From: Streptomyces sp. SA15
GTDB taxonomy: Bacteria > Actinomycetota > Actinomycetes > Streptomycetales > Streptomycetaceae
DNA length: 64,000 bases
Reading direction: 5' to 3'
Assembly (NCBI RefSeq): GCF_002291145.1
Contig: NZ_NTGE01000210.1
Coordinates: forward strand, 1 to 64,000
Below, in pieces: positions 23,513-32,029 of this stretch (position 1 is the first letter of the stretch; every line of letters begins with the position of its first letter). Below the pieces are notes generated by a model. It was given only the letters and a program-made list of their open reading frames with translations, did not search any database and was not told the DNA's origin. The position numbers and the translations under genes were made by a program.

Positions 23513-24370
23513 TCAGTGCGGCAGGTCGGCGTGACGTTCGAGGAATGCGGCGACGTCCGCTGGATGCTCCAGCGGCAGTGGGTAGACAACGAGCCGGTCG
23601 ACGCCGAGGTCGGCGTAACGCCGGGCGGTGTCGGCGTTCACCGGGGAGAGCTGCATGAAGTTGATCTCCAGTCGGCCCAGCCGCTCCGGCCGTTCGACCT
23701 CGGTGGCCGCCTTCCGTAGCCCGGCGAGGTGCCCGGCGAGATCATCCGGGCTGTCACCATTGCCGAACCACCCGTGGCCGCGGGCGACCGCCCGCCGGAA
23801 AGCGGCCGGGCTGTGACCGCCGATCACGATTCGCGGCCCGTCTTCCCTGACAGGCCGCGGGTGTGCGTCGATGCCGTCGAAGGCCACGTACCGGCCCTGA
23901 TAGGACGGCGCGGGCTGGGTCCACAGCGCCCTCATCGCGTCCAGGTACTCGTCGGTGCGTCGGCCACGCTCCGAATACGGCACTCCTACCGCGGTCATCT
24001 CCGGTTCGAGGTATCCGGCGCCGACCCCCAGAAGCAGTCGGCCACCGCTGAGCACGTCGAGGCTCGCGACCTGCTTGGCGAGCACCAGCGGATTGCGCTG
24101 CGGCAGGATGACGATCCCGGTGCCGAGTTCCAGCCGTTCAGTGACGGCTGCGACGTAGGCCAGATGCACCAGCGGGTCGAGAATCGGGTCCGTCGGCTCC
24201 ATCGGCGCGGCCGGTACCCGAGGGCTGGGCAGCACGACGTGCTCACCGGCCCACCACGACCGGTACCCCAACTCCTCCGCCAGCCGAGCCAGCCGGAACG
24301 TCTCCGCAGGACCCAGCACGGCTTTGGCGTTCAGCCCATGTACGCCTAGCTCCACCAGTGCCCCCTCCAT
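23513..24370 (-). CDS. LLM-class flavin (probably F420)-dependent oxidoreductase
   Basis: 285 residues, a luciferase-like TIM barrel. ELGYRSWWAGEHVVLP, then LGTGIVILPQRNPLVLAKQV and SGGRLLLGVGAGYLEPE, are the family hallmarks. HPRPVREDGPRIVIGGHSPA follows. In actinobacteria this subgroup (TIGR03619-like) normally uses coenzyme F420, which is inferred, not shown. The substrate is unknown. ATG at 24370 gives the usual family length, with GGGGCGG upstream. The gene is transcribed away from the LysR gene and leads a two-gene unit with the quinone oxidoreductase. Confidence 0.85.
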   Translation of the reverse strand: MEGALVELGVHGLNAKAVLGPAETFRLARLAEELGYRSWWAGEHVVLPSPRVPAAPMEPTDPILDPLVHLAYVAAVTERLELGTGIVILPQRNPLVLAKQVASLDVLSGGRLLLGVGAGYLEPEMTAVGVPYSERGRRTDEYLDAMRALWTQPAPSYQGRYVAFDGIDAHPRPVREDGPRIVIGGHSPAAFRRAVARGHGWFGNGDSPDDLAGHLAGLRKAATEVERPERLGRLEINFMQLSPVNADTARRYADLGVDRLVVYPLPLEHPADVAAFLERHADLPH

Positions 24371-24461
24371 CCGCCCCGGTCGGCGAAACCGTAGGCGCCC
24401 TGCTCGCGCCCACGTAATCAATCGTGGGATCACGCACGCCATCTGTCCAAGAGCTGCTGTT

Positions 24462-24476
24462 ATAGCCTTTGGCTAT
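24462..24476. promoter_or_regulatory. LysR-type operator ATAGCC-TTT-GGCTAT overlapping the lysR start
   Basis: A perfect 15-bp inverted repeat contains the T-N11-A core (T24463, A24475) expected for LysR regulators. Its right arm includes the first two bases of the regulator's own ATG. It is about 90 bases upstream of the divergent oxidoreductase gene. This fits negative autoregulation plus control of the divergent unit. Confidence 0.65.
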
Positions 24477-25365
24477 GGATGTCCACGTCCGGGACCTGCG
24501 CTACTTCGTCGCGGTCGCAGAGGAACTCAGCTTCACCCGAGCCGCGAGCGATCGGCTCTTCGTCTCACAGCCGACGCTGAGCAAACAGATCCGCCAACTG
24601 GAGCTCTCCTTTCGGACCGCGCTCTTCGAGCGCGACCGGCGGACGGTCACCCTGACCGCCGCGGGCAGAGCCCTCCTGCCCCATGCCCGGCGTCTGATCG
24701 AGCAGTGGGAGAAAGCGCAGCGTGCGGTTGTTGATGCCGCAGCGGCGCAGGACACGACTCTTACGGTCGGTTTCCAGACGAGCATCGGTCGCGGACTCAT
24801 CCCGGCCGTCACCGCCACGATGGAGAAGTTGCTTCCCGGTTGGCGACTCCAGTTCCGCCAGGTGACCTGGGCCGACCCGACGGTGGGACTTGCCGGCAGC
24901 GATGTCGATGTCGCCATCGCCTGGCTGCCCATCCCGACGAGCGGCGATTTCTCTCACAAGGTGATCACCAGCGAAGATCGTTGGGTCGCTCTCCCAACCA
25001 ATCACCAGCTGGCCGACCGTCCTGTCGTGTGCTTCGAGGATCTCGCCGATGAGCCTTTCATCGCCCTTCCGGCGGCGGCCGGAACGCTCCGCGAGTTCTG
25101 GCTCGGCAACGATCACCGTCGGACACCGGCACGGATCGCTGCGACGGCCGAAACCGCCGACGAGACTTTCGAGGCGGTCGCTTCAGGACTCGGGATAGTC
25201 CTCCTCTCTGCGGGCAACGCCGAGATCTACAAGCGAGAAAACGTCACCTGCCGACCGGTCACCGGTCTCTCTCCCAGTGAGCTCGCCGTCGTCTGGCGCA
25301 CAGGAGACCATCGCGAAGCCGTGCGAGTCTTCATCGACGCCTGTTGCCTCTGCACGGCAGCCTGA
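24475..25365 (+). CDS. LysR-family transcriptional regulator
   Basis: 296 residues. The winged helix-turn-helix at residues 4-62 has DLRYFVAVAEELSFTRAA, then RLFVSQPTLSKQIRQLE and LFERDRRTVTLTAAG. The effector domain starts near residue 90 (LTVGFQTSIGRGLIPAV). It most likely controls the divergent oxidoreductase pair; the inducer is unknown. No ribosome site is visible, and the operator-like inverted repeat occupies that place, so the leader may be very short. The gene lies between the two duplicated XRE/DUF397 modules. Confidence 0.92.
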   Translation: MDVHVRDLRYFVAVAEELSFTRAASDRLFVSQPTLSKQIRQLELSFRTALFERDRRTVTLTAAGRALLPHARRLIEQWEKAQRAVVDAAAAQDTTLTVGFQTSIGRGLIPAVTATMEKLLPGWRLQFRQVTWADPTVGLAGSDVDVAIAWLPIPTSGDFSHKVITSEDRWVALPTNHQLADRPVVCFEDLADEPFIALPAAAGTLREFWLGNDHRRTPARIAATAETADETFEAVASGLGIVLLSAGNAEIYKRENVTCRPVTGLSPSELAVVWRTGDHREAVRVFIDACCLCTAA

Positions 25366-25439
25366 CGAACACCCCAAGGAGGCGCCCCAGCCCGCACCCG
25401 CCCGGTACCTGGTCGGGACTTTGCGCGTTCGCCCGAGCG

Positions 25440-25634
25440 TCAGCCCTGGGCCGCGTACTGCACGAAGGCGGCCCACCTTGTCGTGGCGAAGGCAAGTTGG
25501 GCGCGGGAGGGGGCCTTGGAGTCGCGGACGTGGACGGTACCGGGAGCTGCGGCGACCTCGACGCACTCGCCGCCCTCGTTGCCGCTGTAGCTGCTCTTGA
25601 ACCAGGCGAGTCGGGCGGATTCCGCAGTGCTCAT
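25440..25634 (-). CDS. DUF397 small protein (WhiJ-module partner), right copy
   Basis: 64 residues with LAWFKSSYSGNEGGECVEVA and VHVRDSKAPSRAQLAFAT. The start codon overlaps the stop of the XRE gene by four bases (25631-25634), the same arrangement as in the left copy. It is expected to work with the adjacent regulator. Whether it can substitute for the left copy's partner is unknown. Sequence differences between copies cluster at the two ends. Confidence 0.88.
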   Translation of the reverse strand: MSTAESARLAWFKSSYSGNEGGECVEVAAAPGTVHVRDSKAPSRAQLAFATTRWAAFVQYAAQG

Positions 25635-26488
25635 CGTTCCCCCAGCAAGTCCTCGATCAGGGTGAGGGACTCCCGCATGGTGAGCGCCTGTGCCCTGATG
25701 CTGCCGTACCGTGCCGCCAGGATACGTACTTCCTCAGGGTCCGTGATCAGTCGGCTGGAGTTCTGCGCCTCGGTGTATCCCATCTGGGCTTTTCCCTTCG
25801 GCGTGAGGAGCACGAAGGGGCCACCCATCCCAGCGTGCTCCAGGCGCTCCGTGGGCATCACCTGGAGTTCCACGTTGCGCAGCCGTCCGAGCTTGAGCAG
25901 TTGTTCCAGCTGCTCGCTGTGGGTTTCCCTTCCGCCGAGGCAGCGGCGCAGCACCACCTCCTCAATGACGGCGGTGACCATGGGCGGAGGCCAACCGGTC
26001 AGGATCTCCTGACGGGCCATTCGCGAGGCCACCCGCTGTTCGATGGTCTCCTCGTCCAACAGGGGCTTGCGCATCTCGTACAGTGCGCGGGTTCGCCGCT
26101 CGGTCTGCAACAGGCCAGGGACGTCATGGTTGTTGTAGAAGTTGATCTCGACGGCTTCTCGCTCCAGCCGCGCGTAGTCCCGGAACCAAGCCGGATGCCG
26201 AACCCTCGCCTTCGCCTTGGCCTTCTCCACGTCCTCGATCGTGGCCTTCAACAGGCCACCAGCACCCAGCAGTTCATCCGCCGCCGCCAGGAACTCCGGT
26301 TGCGGGGTACGTCTCCCCCGCTCAAGCGACGAGATCAGGTCCTCGCTGTACCCGAGCCGCTCCCCCAGCTCCTTCTGTGTGAACTCGGCCCGCTCCCGAA
26401 GTACCTTGACCTGTTTGCCAATCGCCCGGTTCAGGTCGCTGGCCTGCTCGCCCTCGTCGTACGTCTCCTGCGGCTCCGTCACCGTCAT
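25631..26488 (-). CDS. XRE-family regulator with DUF5753 domain, right copy
   Basis: 285 residues, highly similar to the left copy. The helix-turn-helix has VLRERAEFTQKELGERLGYS and LISSLERGRRTPQPEF. Changes near the second helix (SLTQKELGDQ to EFTQKELGER) leave the recognition helix identical, so both may bind the same DNA. The DUF5753 part has NFYNNHDVPGLLQTERRTRA and VVLRRCLGGRETH. In the WhiJ/AbaA clusters the regulator, the DUF397 protein and a divergent ATPase occur together, as they do here. Confidence 0.9.
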   Translation of the reverse strand: MTVTEPQETYDEGEQASDLNRAIGKQVKVLRERAEFTQKELGERLGYSEDLISSLERGRRTPQPEFLAAADELLGAGGLLKATIEDVEKAKAKARVRHPAWFRDYARLEREAVEINFYNNHDVPGLLQTERRTRALYEMRKPLLDEETIEQRVASRMARQEILTGWPPPMVTAVIEEVVLRRCLGGRETHSEQLEQLLKLGRLRNVELQVMPTERLEHAGMGGPFVLLTPKGKAQMGYTEAQNSSRLITDPEEVRILAARYGSIRAQALTMRESLTLIEDLLGER

Positions 26489-26592
26489 CCCACACCCGCC
26501 CTGCTGTCGTACACGCCCCAACCAAGTCACGGCCGACACCCCGTACGAGATACCGTCCGTGTCGGTGCACGCACCCTCCGTACCGGAAGATT

Positions 26593-26604
26593 CCCTGGTC
26601 AGGG
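26593..26604. promoter_or_regulatory. Conserved palindrome CCCTGGTCAGGG between XRE and ATPase genes
   Basis: This matches the site at 22342-22353 in the left copy and lies 28 bases before the ATPase start. It could serve both divergent promoters. Confidence 0.5.
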
Positions 26605-26631
26605 TAGAGCGAGCCGACCACGCTCGGTGAC

Positions 26632-27135
26632 ATGAAGTCAGAAATCTCCACCCCGCAATCCGCTCCTGCCGCTCCGCAGTCCACCCGCCGCTTCACCCAA
26701 CTCCTCAGTGCCACCCCGCGCGGCGCCCGCCTCGCCCGGCTGCTGGCCGTGCAGCAGCTCGCCCAGTGGGGCTGGCCCGAGACCTGCTCGGTCAGTGAGT
26801 CCGCGGCCATGGTCGTGGCCGAACTGGCCACCAACGCGGTCACCCATGGGCGGGTGGCGGGCCGAGGATTCCGGCTCTCCCTTGTCGTCGAGGGCCTGGA
26901 CACGCTCCGTATCGAAGTGACGGATTTGCGAGGTGATCGGCGCCCCCTGCCTCGTACCACCCCGCCCACCGAGGAAGAAGCGGGGCGCGGGCTGCTGATC
27001 GTCGGCTCGCTCGCTACGCGGTGGGGTAGCGAGGCGTGGCCGCCGGCCGGGAAGACGGTCTGGGCTGAGATCCCTCTTGCCTATGCCGTTCGCCCCGGCG
27101 ATCGGGCCAACGTCAGGAACGTCAGGGCGAAGTGA
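26632..27135 (+). CDS. ATP-binding anti-sigma-factor-like protein (HATPase_c)
   Basis: 167 residues. The GHKL ATPase boxes are present: N-box VVAELATNAVTHG (about residues 62-74), G1 VTDLRGD and G2 EAGRGLLIVGSLATRWG. This size and layout match RsbW/SpoIIAB-like proteins that Streptomyces has in large numbers, many beside XRE/DUF397 pairs. No partner sigma gene is near. The ATG has no obvious ribosome site, and the transcript may be leaderless. Its last 14 bases overlap the 3' end of the converging aminopeptidase gene. A corresponding start is lost in the left duplicate. Confidence 0.87.
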   Translation: MKSEISTPQSAPAAPQSTRRFTQLLSATPRGARLARLLAVQQLAQWGWPETCSVSESAAMVVAELATNAVTHGRVAGRGFRLSLVVEGLDTLRIEVTDLRGDRRPLPRTTPPTEEEAGRGLLIVGSLATRWGSEAWPPAGKTVWAEIPLAYAVRPGDRANVRNVRAK

Positions 27136-29566
27136 TCAAGCGGGCGCGCAGCATTCGGCTGACCTGGTCCGAGCGTTCCAGGAGGGTGGTGCGGACCACG
27201 GGGGCGGCGTCCTGGGACATCTGTTGGGCCTTTTCGATGTACGTGGGGTCGATGGCGTGCGGTGGGAAGAGGCGGCCCGTGTACACCATCGCTGGGATCA
27301 TCCCGCCTTCGTGCAGGTGAGGGATCGAGTCCAGGTAGCGCTGGGCGTAGGGGGTCAGTAGGGCGTCCTGGGCGGGGCGCCAGAAGGCCGCTGCCACTTG
27401 GGCTACCGAGCTGACGGGGACCGCGCGGTCCACGGCCAGCTTCTGCCAGACCTCTGCCTTCGTGGCGGGGTCGGGCAGGGCGGCTCGTACGGTGAGGGCG
27501 CGGGTCCAGGCGTCGGGGTCCGGGTCGCGTTCGAGCAGCGATGCGGCTTCGGATGCGACGTCGCCGCCCAGTTCCGCCTCGCGGACCAGCGCGCGCCAGT
27601 GCAAGTCCACGTCGTCGCCCGCCTGTTCGCGGAGCCAGGTCAGGTCGTCGGCGTTCGTCGCGGTGCGGGCCAGACCGCGCAGTGCGACCTGGCGGCGGCC
27701 GGGGTTCGTGGCGAGGCGGCGGCAGGTTGCCGCCACCGCCGCCGTCAGGTCGGCGCGTTCGCCGGGCGGCGCCCAGAGTTCGGCGATGTTCGCGGCGAGG
27801 GTCAGATAGGGCTCGATCACGGCGTCGGATGTCTCGGCCGCCAGGACCGCGGTGAGGCACCGTCCGGCTTCCGCCGCCGTGGCCTCGCCGGTCGTGAGCA
27901 TGTCCCATACGGTGGCGGCGGCCACGCCTCGGGAGATGGCCGTGGGCAGTTGTGCCGCCATATGGAAGAGGGCGTCCCTGGTCGTGGGGTCCGGGCGGGT
28001 TGTGGCGAAGGTCAGGTCTTCGTCGTTGATCAGCAGGGCGTCGATGTCCGCCGCGGGCGGGAGGCTGGTGACCGGAGTGCGGGGCTGCGTCACCTCTACC
28101 CGCACCAGCGCCCTGCGTTCCAGTGCTTCGCCGTTCCTGCCGTACGCGCCCACCGCCAGCACCTGCGGGCGCGGGGTGCCGGCGGCCACCAGCGTGACCG
28201 TCTCGCCGTCACGCTCCAGTGAGAAGCGGTCGGTGCCCGCCGTCGCCAGCCAGGCCGTGCGCCAGGCGTCCAGGTCGCGTTCGCCGGCCTCGGAGAGGGC
28301 GTCGATCAGGTCCTGGAGTGTGGTGTTGCCCCATGCGTGGCGGGCGAAGTAGGCGGTCATGCCGGCCCTGAAGCGCTCTTCGCCTACGTACGTCATGAGC
28401 TGTTGGAGGACGGAGGCGCCCTTCGGGTACGTGATGTTGTCGAAGATCGACGCGGCCTGGGCGACGTCGTGGATGGGCTGGTGGATGGGGTGGGAGACGG
28501 GGCCCTGGTCGGACAGGTACGCCGTGAGCTTGTCGCCCACCAGGTGGCCCGCCCACGCGTCGGTGTACCGGGTGGCGCGCTCGGCCGCCCAGTGGCAGGC
28601 GAACTCCGCGAACGCCTCGTTCAGCCAGAGGTCGTCCCACCAGCGCATGGTGACGATGTTGCCGAACCACATGTGCGCCATCTCGTGCAGCAGCACCTTC
28701 GCGAGCAGCTCGCTCTCGGCGGGCGTCGGCGTGGCCCGCCGCAGGAACGCGTCGGACCAGGTCACGCAGCCGTAGTTCTCCATCGCCCCGCCGAACTCGG
28801 GCACGAACACCTGGTCGTACTTGCGCTGCGGGAACGGCATCGCGAAGGCCTCGCCGAAGAAGGCGAGGCCCTGGCGGGTGAGGGTGAAGATCTCGTCGGC
28901 GTCGCGGTCGAGGATCGGAGCGAGGGAGCGGCGGGCGTAGAGGCCGAGGTCATGGCCGTCGGCCTCGCGGCGGATCTCGTGGAAGGGGCCCGCGTTGACG
29001 ACGGTGTTGTACGTCGAGAGGGGTGGGGTGTCGGGGAAGGTCCAGCGGCGAGCAGAGCCCAGTTCCTCGACGCGTGCCTCGCCGGAGTTGCTCGTGACCG
29101 TCCATGCGGGCGGGGCCGTGACGGTGAAGGCGTGCGGGGCCTTGAGGTCGGGCTGGTCGAAGCACGCCCAGACGAACCGGGCCTCGTCCGGTTCGAAGCT
29201 CATCCACACGTAGACCTCGCCGTCCGCGGGGTCGATCGCTTTGCGCACGCCCTCGCCCGTGGCCGTGTCTGCCTGGACGCTCTCCACCCGCAGCACGTTG
29301 TGCTCGGCCAGGGCGGGGAGGGAGATACGGCCGTCACCGGTGGGGGTGAGGGCGATGCCGTTCAGCGTGGCGCTCCGTACCTGTGCCGCGCAGTCCACGA
29401 AGGTCTCCGCGCCCGGCTCGCGGCAGGTGAAGGTCACGGTGGAGACGCATCGGATGTCCGGTCCGTCGGGCAGTGCGGTGAGGTCGATGTCCACGTCGTA
29501 CCGCTCGACCGTCAACAGCGCGGCCCGGCGCTCGGCTTCTGTACGGGTCAGGCTTCGGATCTCCAT
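27122..29566 (-). CDS. pepN: Aminopeptidase N (M1 zinc metallopeptidase)
   Basis: 814 residues, near the usual size of the actinobacterial enzyme. The exopeptidase motif appears as GGAMENYGC near residue 260. The zinc site HEMAHMWFGN is near 292, with the third ligand Glu in LNEAFAEFACHW 18 residues on. The Tyr-containing YPKGASVLQQLMTYVG follows. The C-terminal half is the ERAP1-like helical domain (LRGLARTAT, MVYTGRLFPPHAIDP). It removes N-terminal residues from peptides in the cytoplasm. GGGAGGACAC precedes the ATG. The gene is monocistronic and divergent from the iron-uptake operon. Confidence 0.95.
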   Translation of the reverse strand: MEIRSLTRTEAERRAALLTVERYDVDIDLTALPDGPDIRCVSTVTFTCREPGAETFVDCAAQVRSATLNGIALTPTGDGRISLPALAEHNVLRVESVQADTATGEGVRKAIDPADGEVYVWMSFEPDEARFVWACFDQPDLKAPHAFTVTAPPAWTVTSNSGEARVEELGSARRWTFPDTPPLSTYNTVVNAGPFHEIRREADGHDLGLYARRSLAPILDRDADEIFTLTRQGLAFFGEAFAMPFPQRKYDQVFVPEFGGAMENYGCVTWSDAFLRRATPTPAESELLAKVLLHEMAHMWFGNIVTMRWWDDLWLNEAFAEFACHWAAERATRYTDAWAGHLVGDKLTAYLSDQGPVSHPIHQPIHDVAQAASIFDNITYPKGASVLQQLMTYVGEERFRAGMTAYFARHAWGNTTLQDLIDALSEAGERDLDAWRTAWLATAGTDRFSLERDGETVTLVAAGTPRPQVLAVGAYGRNGEALERRALVRVEVTQPRTPVTSLPPAADIDALLINDEDLTFATTRPDPTTRDALFHMAAQLPTAISRGVAAATVWDMLTTGEATAAEAGRCLTAVLAAETSDAVIEPYLTLAANIAELWAPPGERADLTAAVAATCRRLATNPGRRQVALRGLARTATNADDLTWLREQAGDDVDLHWRALVREAELGGDVASEAASLLERDPDPDAWTRALTVRAALPDPATKAEVWQKLAVDRAVPVSSVAQVAAAFWRPAQDALLTPYAQRYLDSIPHLHEGGMIPAMVYTGRLFPPHAIDPTYIEKAQQMSQDAAPVVRTTLLERSDQVSRMLRARLITSP

Positions 29567-29669
29567 GTGTCCTCCCTCGGCAGACAGCGGACGTCAGCGT
29601 ACGACGGAGATCGCCGGTGATCGCAGGCGTTTTTCGGGCCCCTATGGCCCCCATGAACCCATGGCCCCC

Positions 29670-29706
29670 CCATGACCCCGCCATGACCCCGCCATGACCC
29701 CATGAC
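29670..29706. repeat. 11-bp tandem repeat CCATGACCCCG
   Basis: Three full units and a partial one lie in the 314-bp gap between pepN and the iron-uptake genes, with further ATGGCCCCC-like variants just before them. Apart from this repeat and the iron box the gap shows nothing else. Confidence 0.7.
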
Positions 29707-29796
29707 AGCTATGACCGGCCCAGGGCGGACAGCCCGGCTGCTCGGGCTCCTACCGGACTCTTACTCCCGTCTCAACTCCCCACCCACGCCAGATGG

Positions 29797-29815
29797 TTAG
29801 GTTTGCCTACGCTAA
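29797..29815. promoter_or_regulatory. DmdR/IdeR-type iron box
   Basis: TTAGGTTTGCCTACGCTAA is a 19-bp near-palindrome matching the actinobacterial iron box (TTAGGTTAGGCTAACCTAA) at most positions. It lies 66 bases before the efeU-efeO start, so iron-loaded DmdR1 would repress the operon. Confidence 0.85.
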
Positions 29816-29880
29816 GCCCACCTTGGCCGGAATGTGGCCGTGTCGGGGGCGTCCGTGGCGTGCCCGAGGGGAGTTCTCTG

Positions 29881-31989
29881 GTGTGGGACAACGCGCTGCC
29901 GAGTTTTCTGATCGGGCTGCGTGAGGGGTTGGAAGCCGGACTGATCGTTTCCGTGCTGGTGGCCACTCTCGTGCGGGCCGGTCAGCGGGCGCGGCTGCCG
30001 CATGTGTGGACCGGGGTGCTGGCCGCCGTTGGTGTGTCCATGGGGTTCGGGGCGGTGCTGACCTTTACCTCCACCGGGCTTTCCGGGCAGGCTCAGGAGG
30101 CGTTCGGTGGTGTGCTCAGTGTTGTCGCCGTCGCCTTTGTGACCGGCATGGTGTTCTGGATGCGTCGGTCGGCTCGGGGTTTCTCCGGGGAGATCAAGGA
30201 GAAGGTCACTGACGCCCTGGGGGCCGGGCCGGGTACGGGCGCGGGCTTGCTGGTCGTCATCTCCTTCCTCGCCGTCGGGCGTGAAGGGTTGGAGACCGCC
30301 CTGTTTCTTTGGACCACGGGGCAGGCCGCCGGGGAGTCCGCCGGGCCGCTCGTTGGTGCGGGGGCGGGGCTGGTGTTGGCCGGTGGGGTTTGCTGGGGGC
30401 TGTATCGGCGTGTGCTTCGGCTGAATCTGACCCGGTTCTTCACCGTCACCGGCGTCGCACTCGTCGTGATCGCGGCCGGGGTGCTCGGTTATGGGATGCG
30501 CGATCTGCAGGAGGGGGGCTTGCTGCCGGGGGCGGGTGCGTACGCCTTCGATTGGTCGGGGAGTGTCGATTCCGGGTCCTGGTACGCCACGTTGGTCAGC
30601 GGCACGCTCAACCTGACCCCGCAGATGACCTGGCTGCAGGTCACGGCCTACGGCTCCTATCTCGCCGTGGTCTTGGCGCTGTTCGTACGGGGAGTGCGAG
30701 GAGTGCGGGAAGTGCGGGGAGTGCCAGGGGTGCGCGGGGTCCGTGCCGCACGCGTGCCTGCTGCGGGCGTCCCGGCTCCGTCCACCCCCGCGCCCGCACC
30801 CGGACCCGTACCCGAACCACCCGCCCCGCGACGCCTCCCCCGCTGGGTAGTCCCCACGGCCGCCCTTGCCGTCCCCGTCCTCCTCGCCGGCATCCTCGTG
30901 GCCGTCAGCGGCGACAAGCCCCCTGCCACCACCGTCACCGTCTCCCCGGCCGACTGCGGCAAGGGATTCGCCGCCCCGGCGCCCGGACGCCGGTCCTTCC
31001 AGGTGCGCAACACCGGGCGGAGCACCGTCGAGGCGTACCTGATCGATCCGGCCACGGCTGCCGTCTACGGCGAGGTCGAGGGCGTCGCGCCCGGTACGAC
31101 CCGTGCCCTGACCGCCACGATCGGCAGCGGGAGTTACGCCTGGCGTTGCGTGCCGGCCAGTGGCAAGGCCGTCACCTCCGCCGCCGTACGGGTTACGGGT
31201 GGCGGTGCGGAGACGGCCGTACTGCCGGTGAGCGAGAAGGATCTCGCCGCACCCCTCGCCTCATACCGTGCCTACGTCCAGAAAGGGTTGACCCGCCTGC
31301 TGGCCCAGGTCCGGACCCTGCAGCACGACATCGACGCCGGGCGCCTCGGCCGCGCCCGTGAGGACTGGCTGACCGCGCATGAGGAGTACGCCTCGCTCGG
31401 GGCCGCCTATGGCACGTTCGGGGACTTCGACGCGAAGATCAACGGGACTACGGCCGGGCTGCCCGGCGGAGTGGAGGACGCCGGGTTCACCGGATTCCAT
31501 CGGGTCGAGTATGGGTTGTGGCATGGTGGGTCGGCCTTGTCCCTGCGAGCGCCTGCCCGGCGGCTCAGCTTCGACGTCGCCGGGCTGCGGCGGGACTTTC
31601 CGCACCAGGACTTCGATCCGGGCGATCTGCCGCTGCGTACCCACGAAATTCTGGAGGGCACCCTCCAGCAGGAGCTGACCGACGCCACCGACTACGGCAG
31701 CGGCACCAACCTGGCCACCGCCGAGGCCAACATCAAAGGCACCCGGGTTCTGCTCGGGCTGTTGCGGCCGCTGATCGAGCGTCGGGATCCGAAGGTGCTT
31801 ACGGCCGTGGACAGTTGGATGCGGCGTACGGAGCGGGTTGTGCTCTCCGCCCGCCGCAAGGACGGCGGCTGGTCCCCCGTCGGCAGCCTTTCCGCCGCGA
31901 CCCGCGAGCGGCTCGACGGGGCCATGGGGCAGCTGCTGGAGGAACTCGCCCCGATTCCCGATCTGTTGGAGATCCGCAAGGCCGCCTGA
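29881..31989 (+). CDS. Fused iron permease EfeU and periplasmic-type EfeO
   Basis: 702 residues. The first part (about 1-290) is an FTR1/EfeU permease with about seven helices and the two iron-binding motifs REGLE at residues 12-16 and near 134 (VGREGLETALFLW). A basic loop made of Val-Arg-Gly repeats and a Pro-rich segment follow, then one more helix near 325-345. The C-terminal part is EfeO-like: a cupredoxin-like domain (VTVSPADCGKGF, FQVRNTGRSTVEAYL, YAWRCVP) and an M75/imelysin domain with HRVE near residue 540. EfeU imports iron and EfeO is thought to pass iron to it, so fusion ties the two together. GTG at 29881 has GAGGGGAG upstream. Confidence 0.9.
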   Translation: MWDNALPSFLIGLREGLEAGLIVSVLVATLVRAGQRARLPHVWTGVLAAVGVSMGFGAVLTFTSTGLSGQAQEAFGGVLSVVAVAFVTGMVFWMRRSARGFSGEIKEKVTDALGAGPGTGAGLLVVISFLAVGREGLETALFLWTTGQAAGESAGPLVGAGAGLVLAGGVCWGLYRRVLRLNLTRFFTVTGVALVVIAAGVLGYGMRDLQEGGLLPGAGAYAFDWSGSVDSGSWYATLVSGTLNLTPQMTWLQVTAYGSYLAVVLALFVRGVRGVREVRGVPGVRGVRAARVPAAGVPAPSTPAPAPGPVPEPPAPRRLPRWVVPTAALAVPVLLAGILVAVSGDKPPATTVTVSPADCGKGFAAPAPGRRSFQVRNTGRSTVEAYLIDPATAAVYGEVEGVAPGTTRALTATIGSGSYAWRCVPASGKAVTSAAVRVTGGGAETAVLPVSEKDLAAPLASYRAYVQKGLTRLLAQVRTLQHDIDAGRLGRAREDWLTAHEEYASLGAAYGTFGDFDAKINGTTAGLPGGVEDAGFTGFHRVEYGLWHGGSALSLRAPARRLSFDVAGLRRDFPHQDFDPGDLPLRTHEILEGTLQQELTDATDYGSGTNLATAEANIKGTRVLLGLLRPLIERRDPKVLTAVDSWMRRTERVVLSARRKDGGWSPVGSLSAATRERLDGAMGQLLEELAPIPDLLEIRKAA

Positions 31990-32029
31990 GCCCCGACCAC
32001 GCCCCATATAAGAGAGGACCCCACCACCG

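Larger units (their letters stand above)
25437..26646 (-). repeat. Right copy of an about 1.2-kb duplicated XRE/DUF397 module
   Basis: Direct duplicate of 21186-22395, about 3 kb away. It has diverged by scattered substitutions while keeping both gene lengths, the ATGA overlap and the promoter palindrome. Here the divergent ATPase gene is intact, so this copy better represents the ancestral three-gene layout. Confidence 0.85.
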
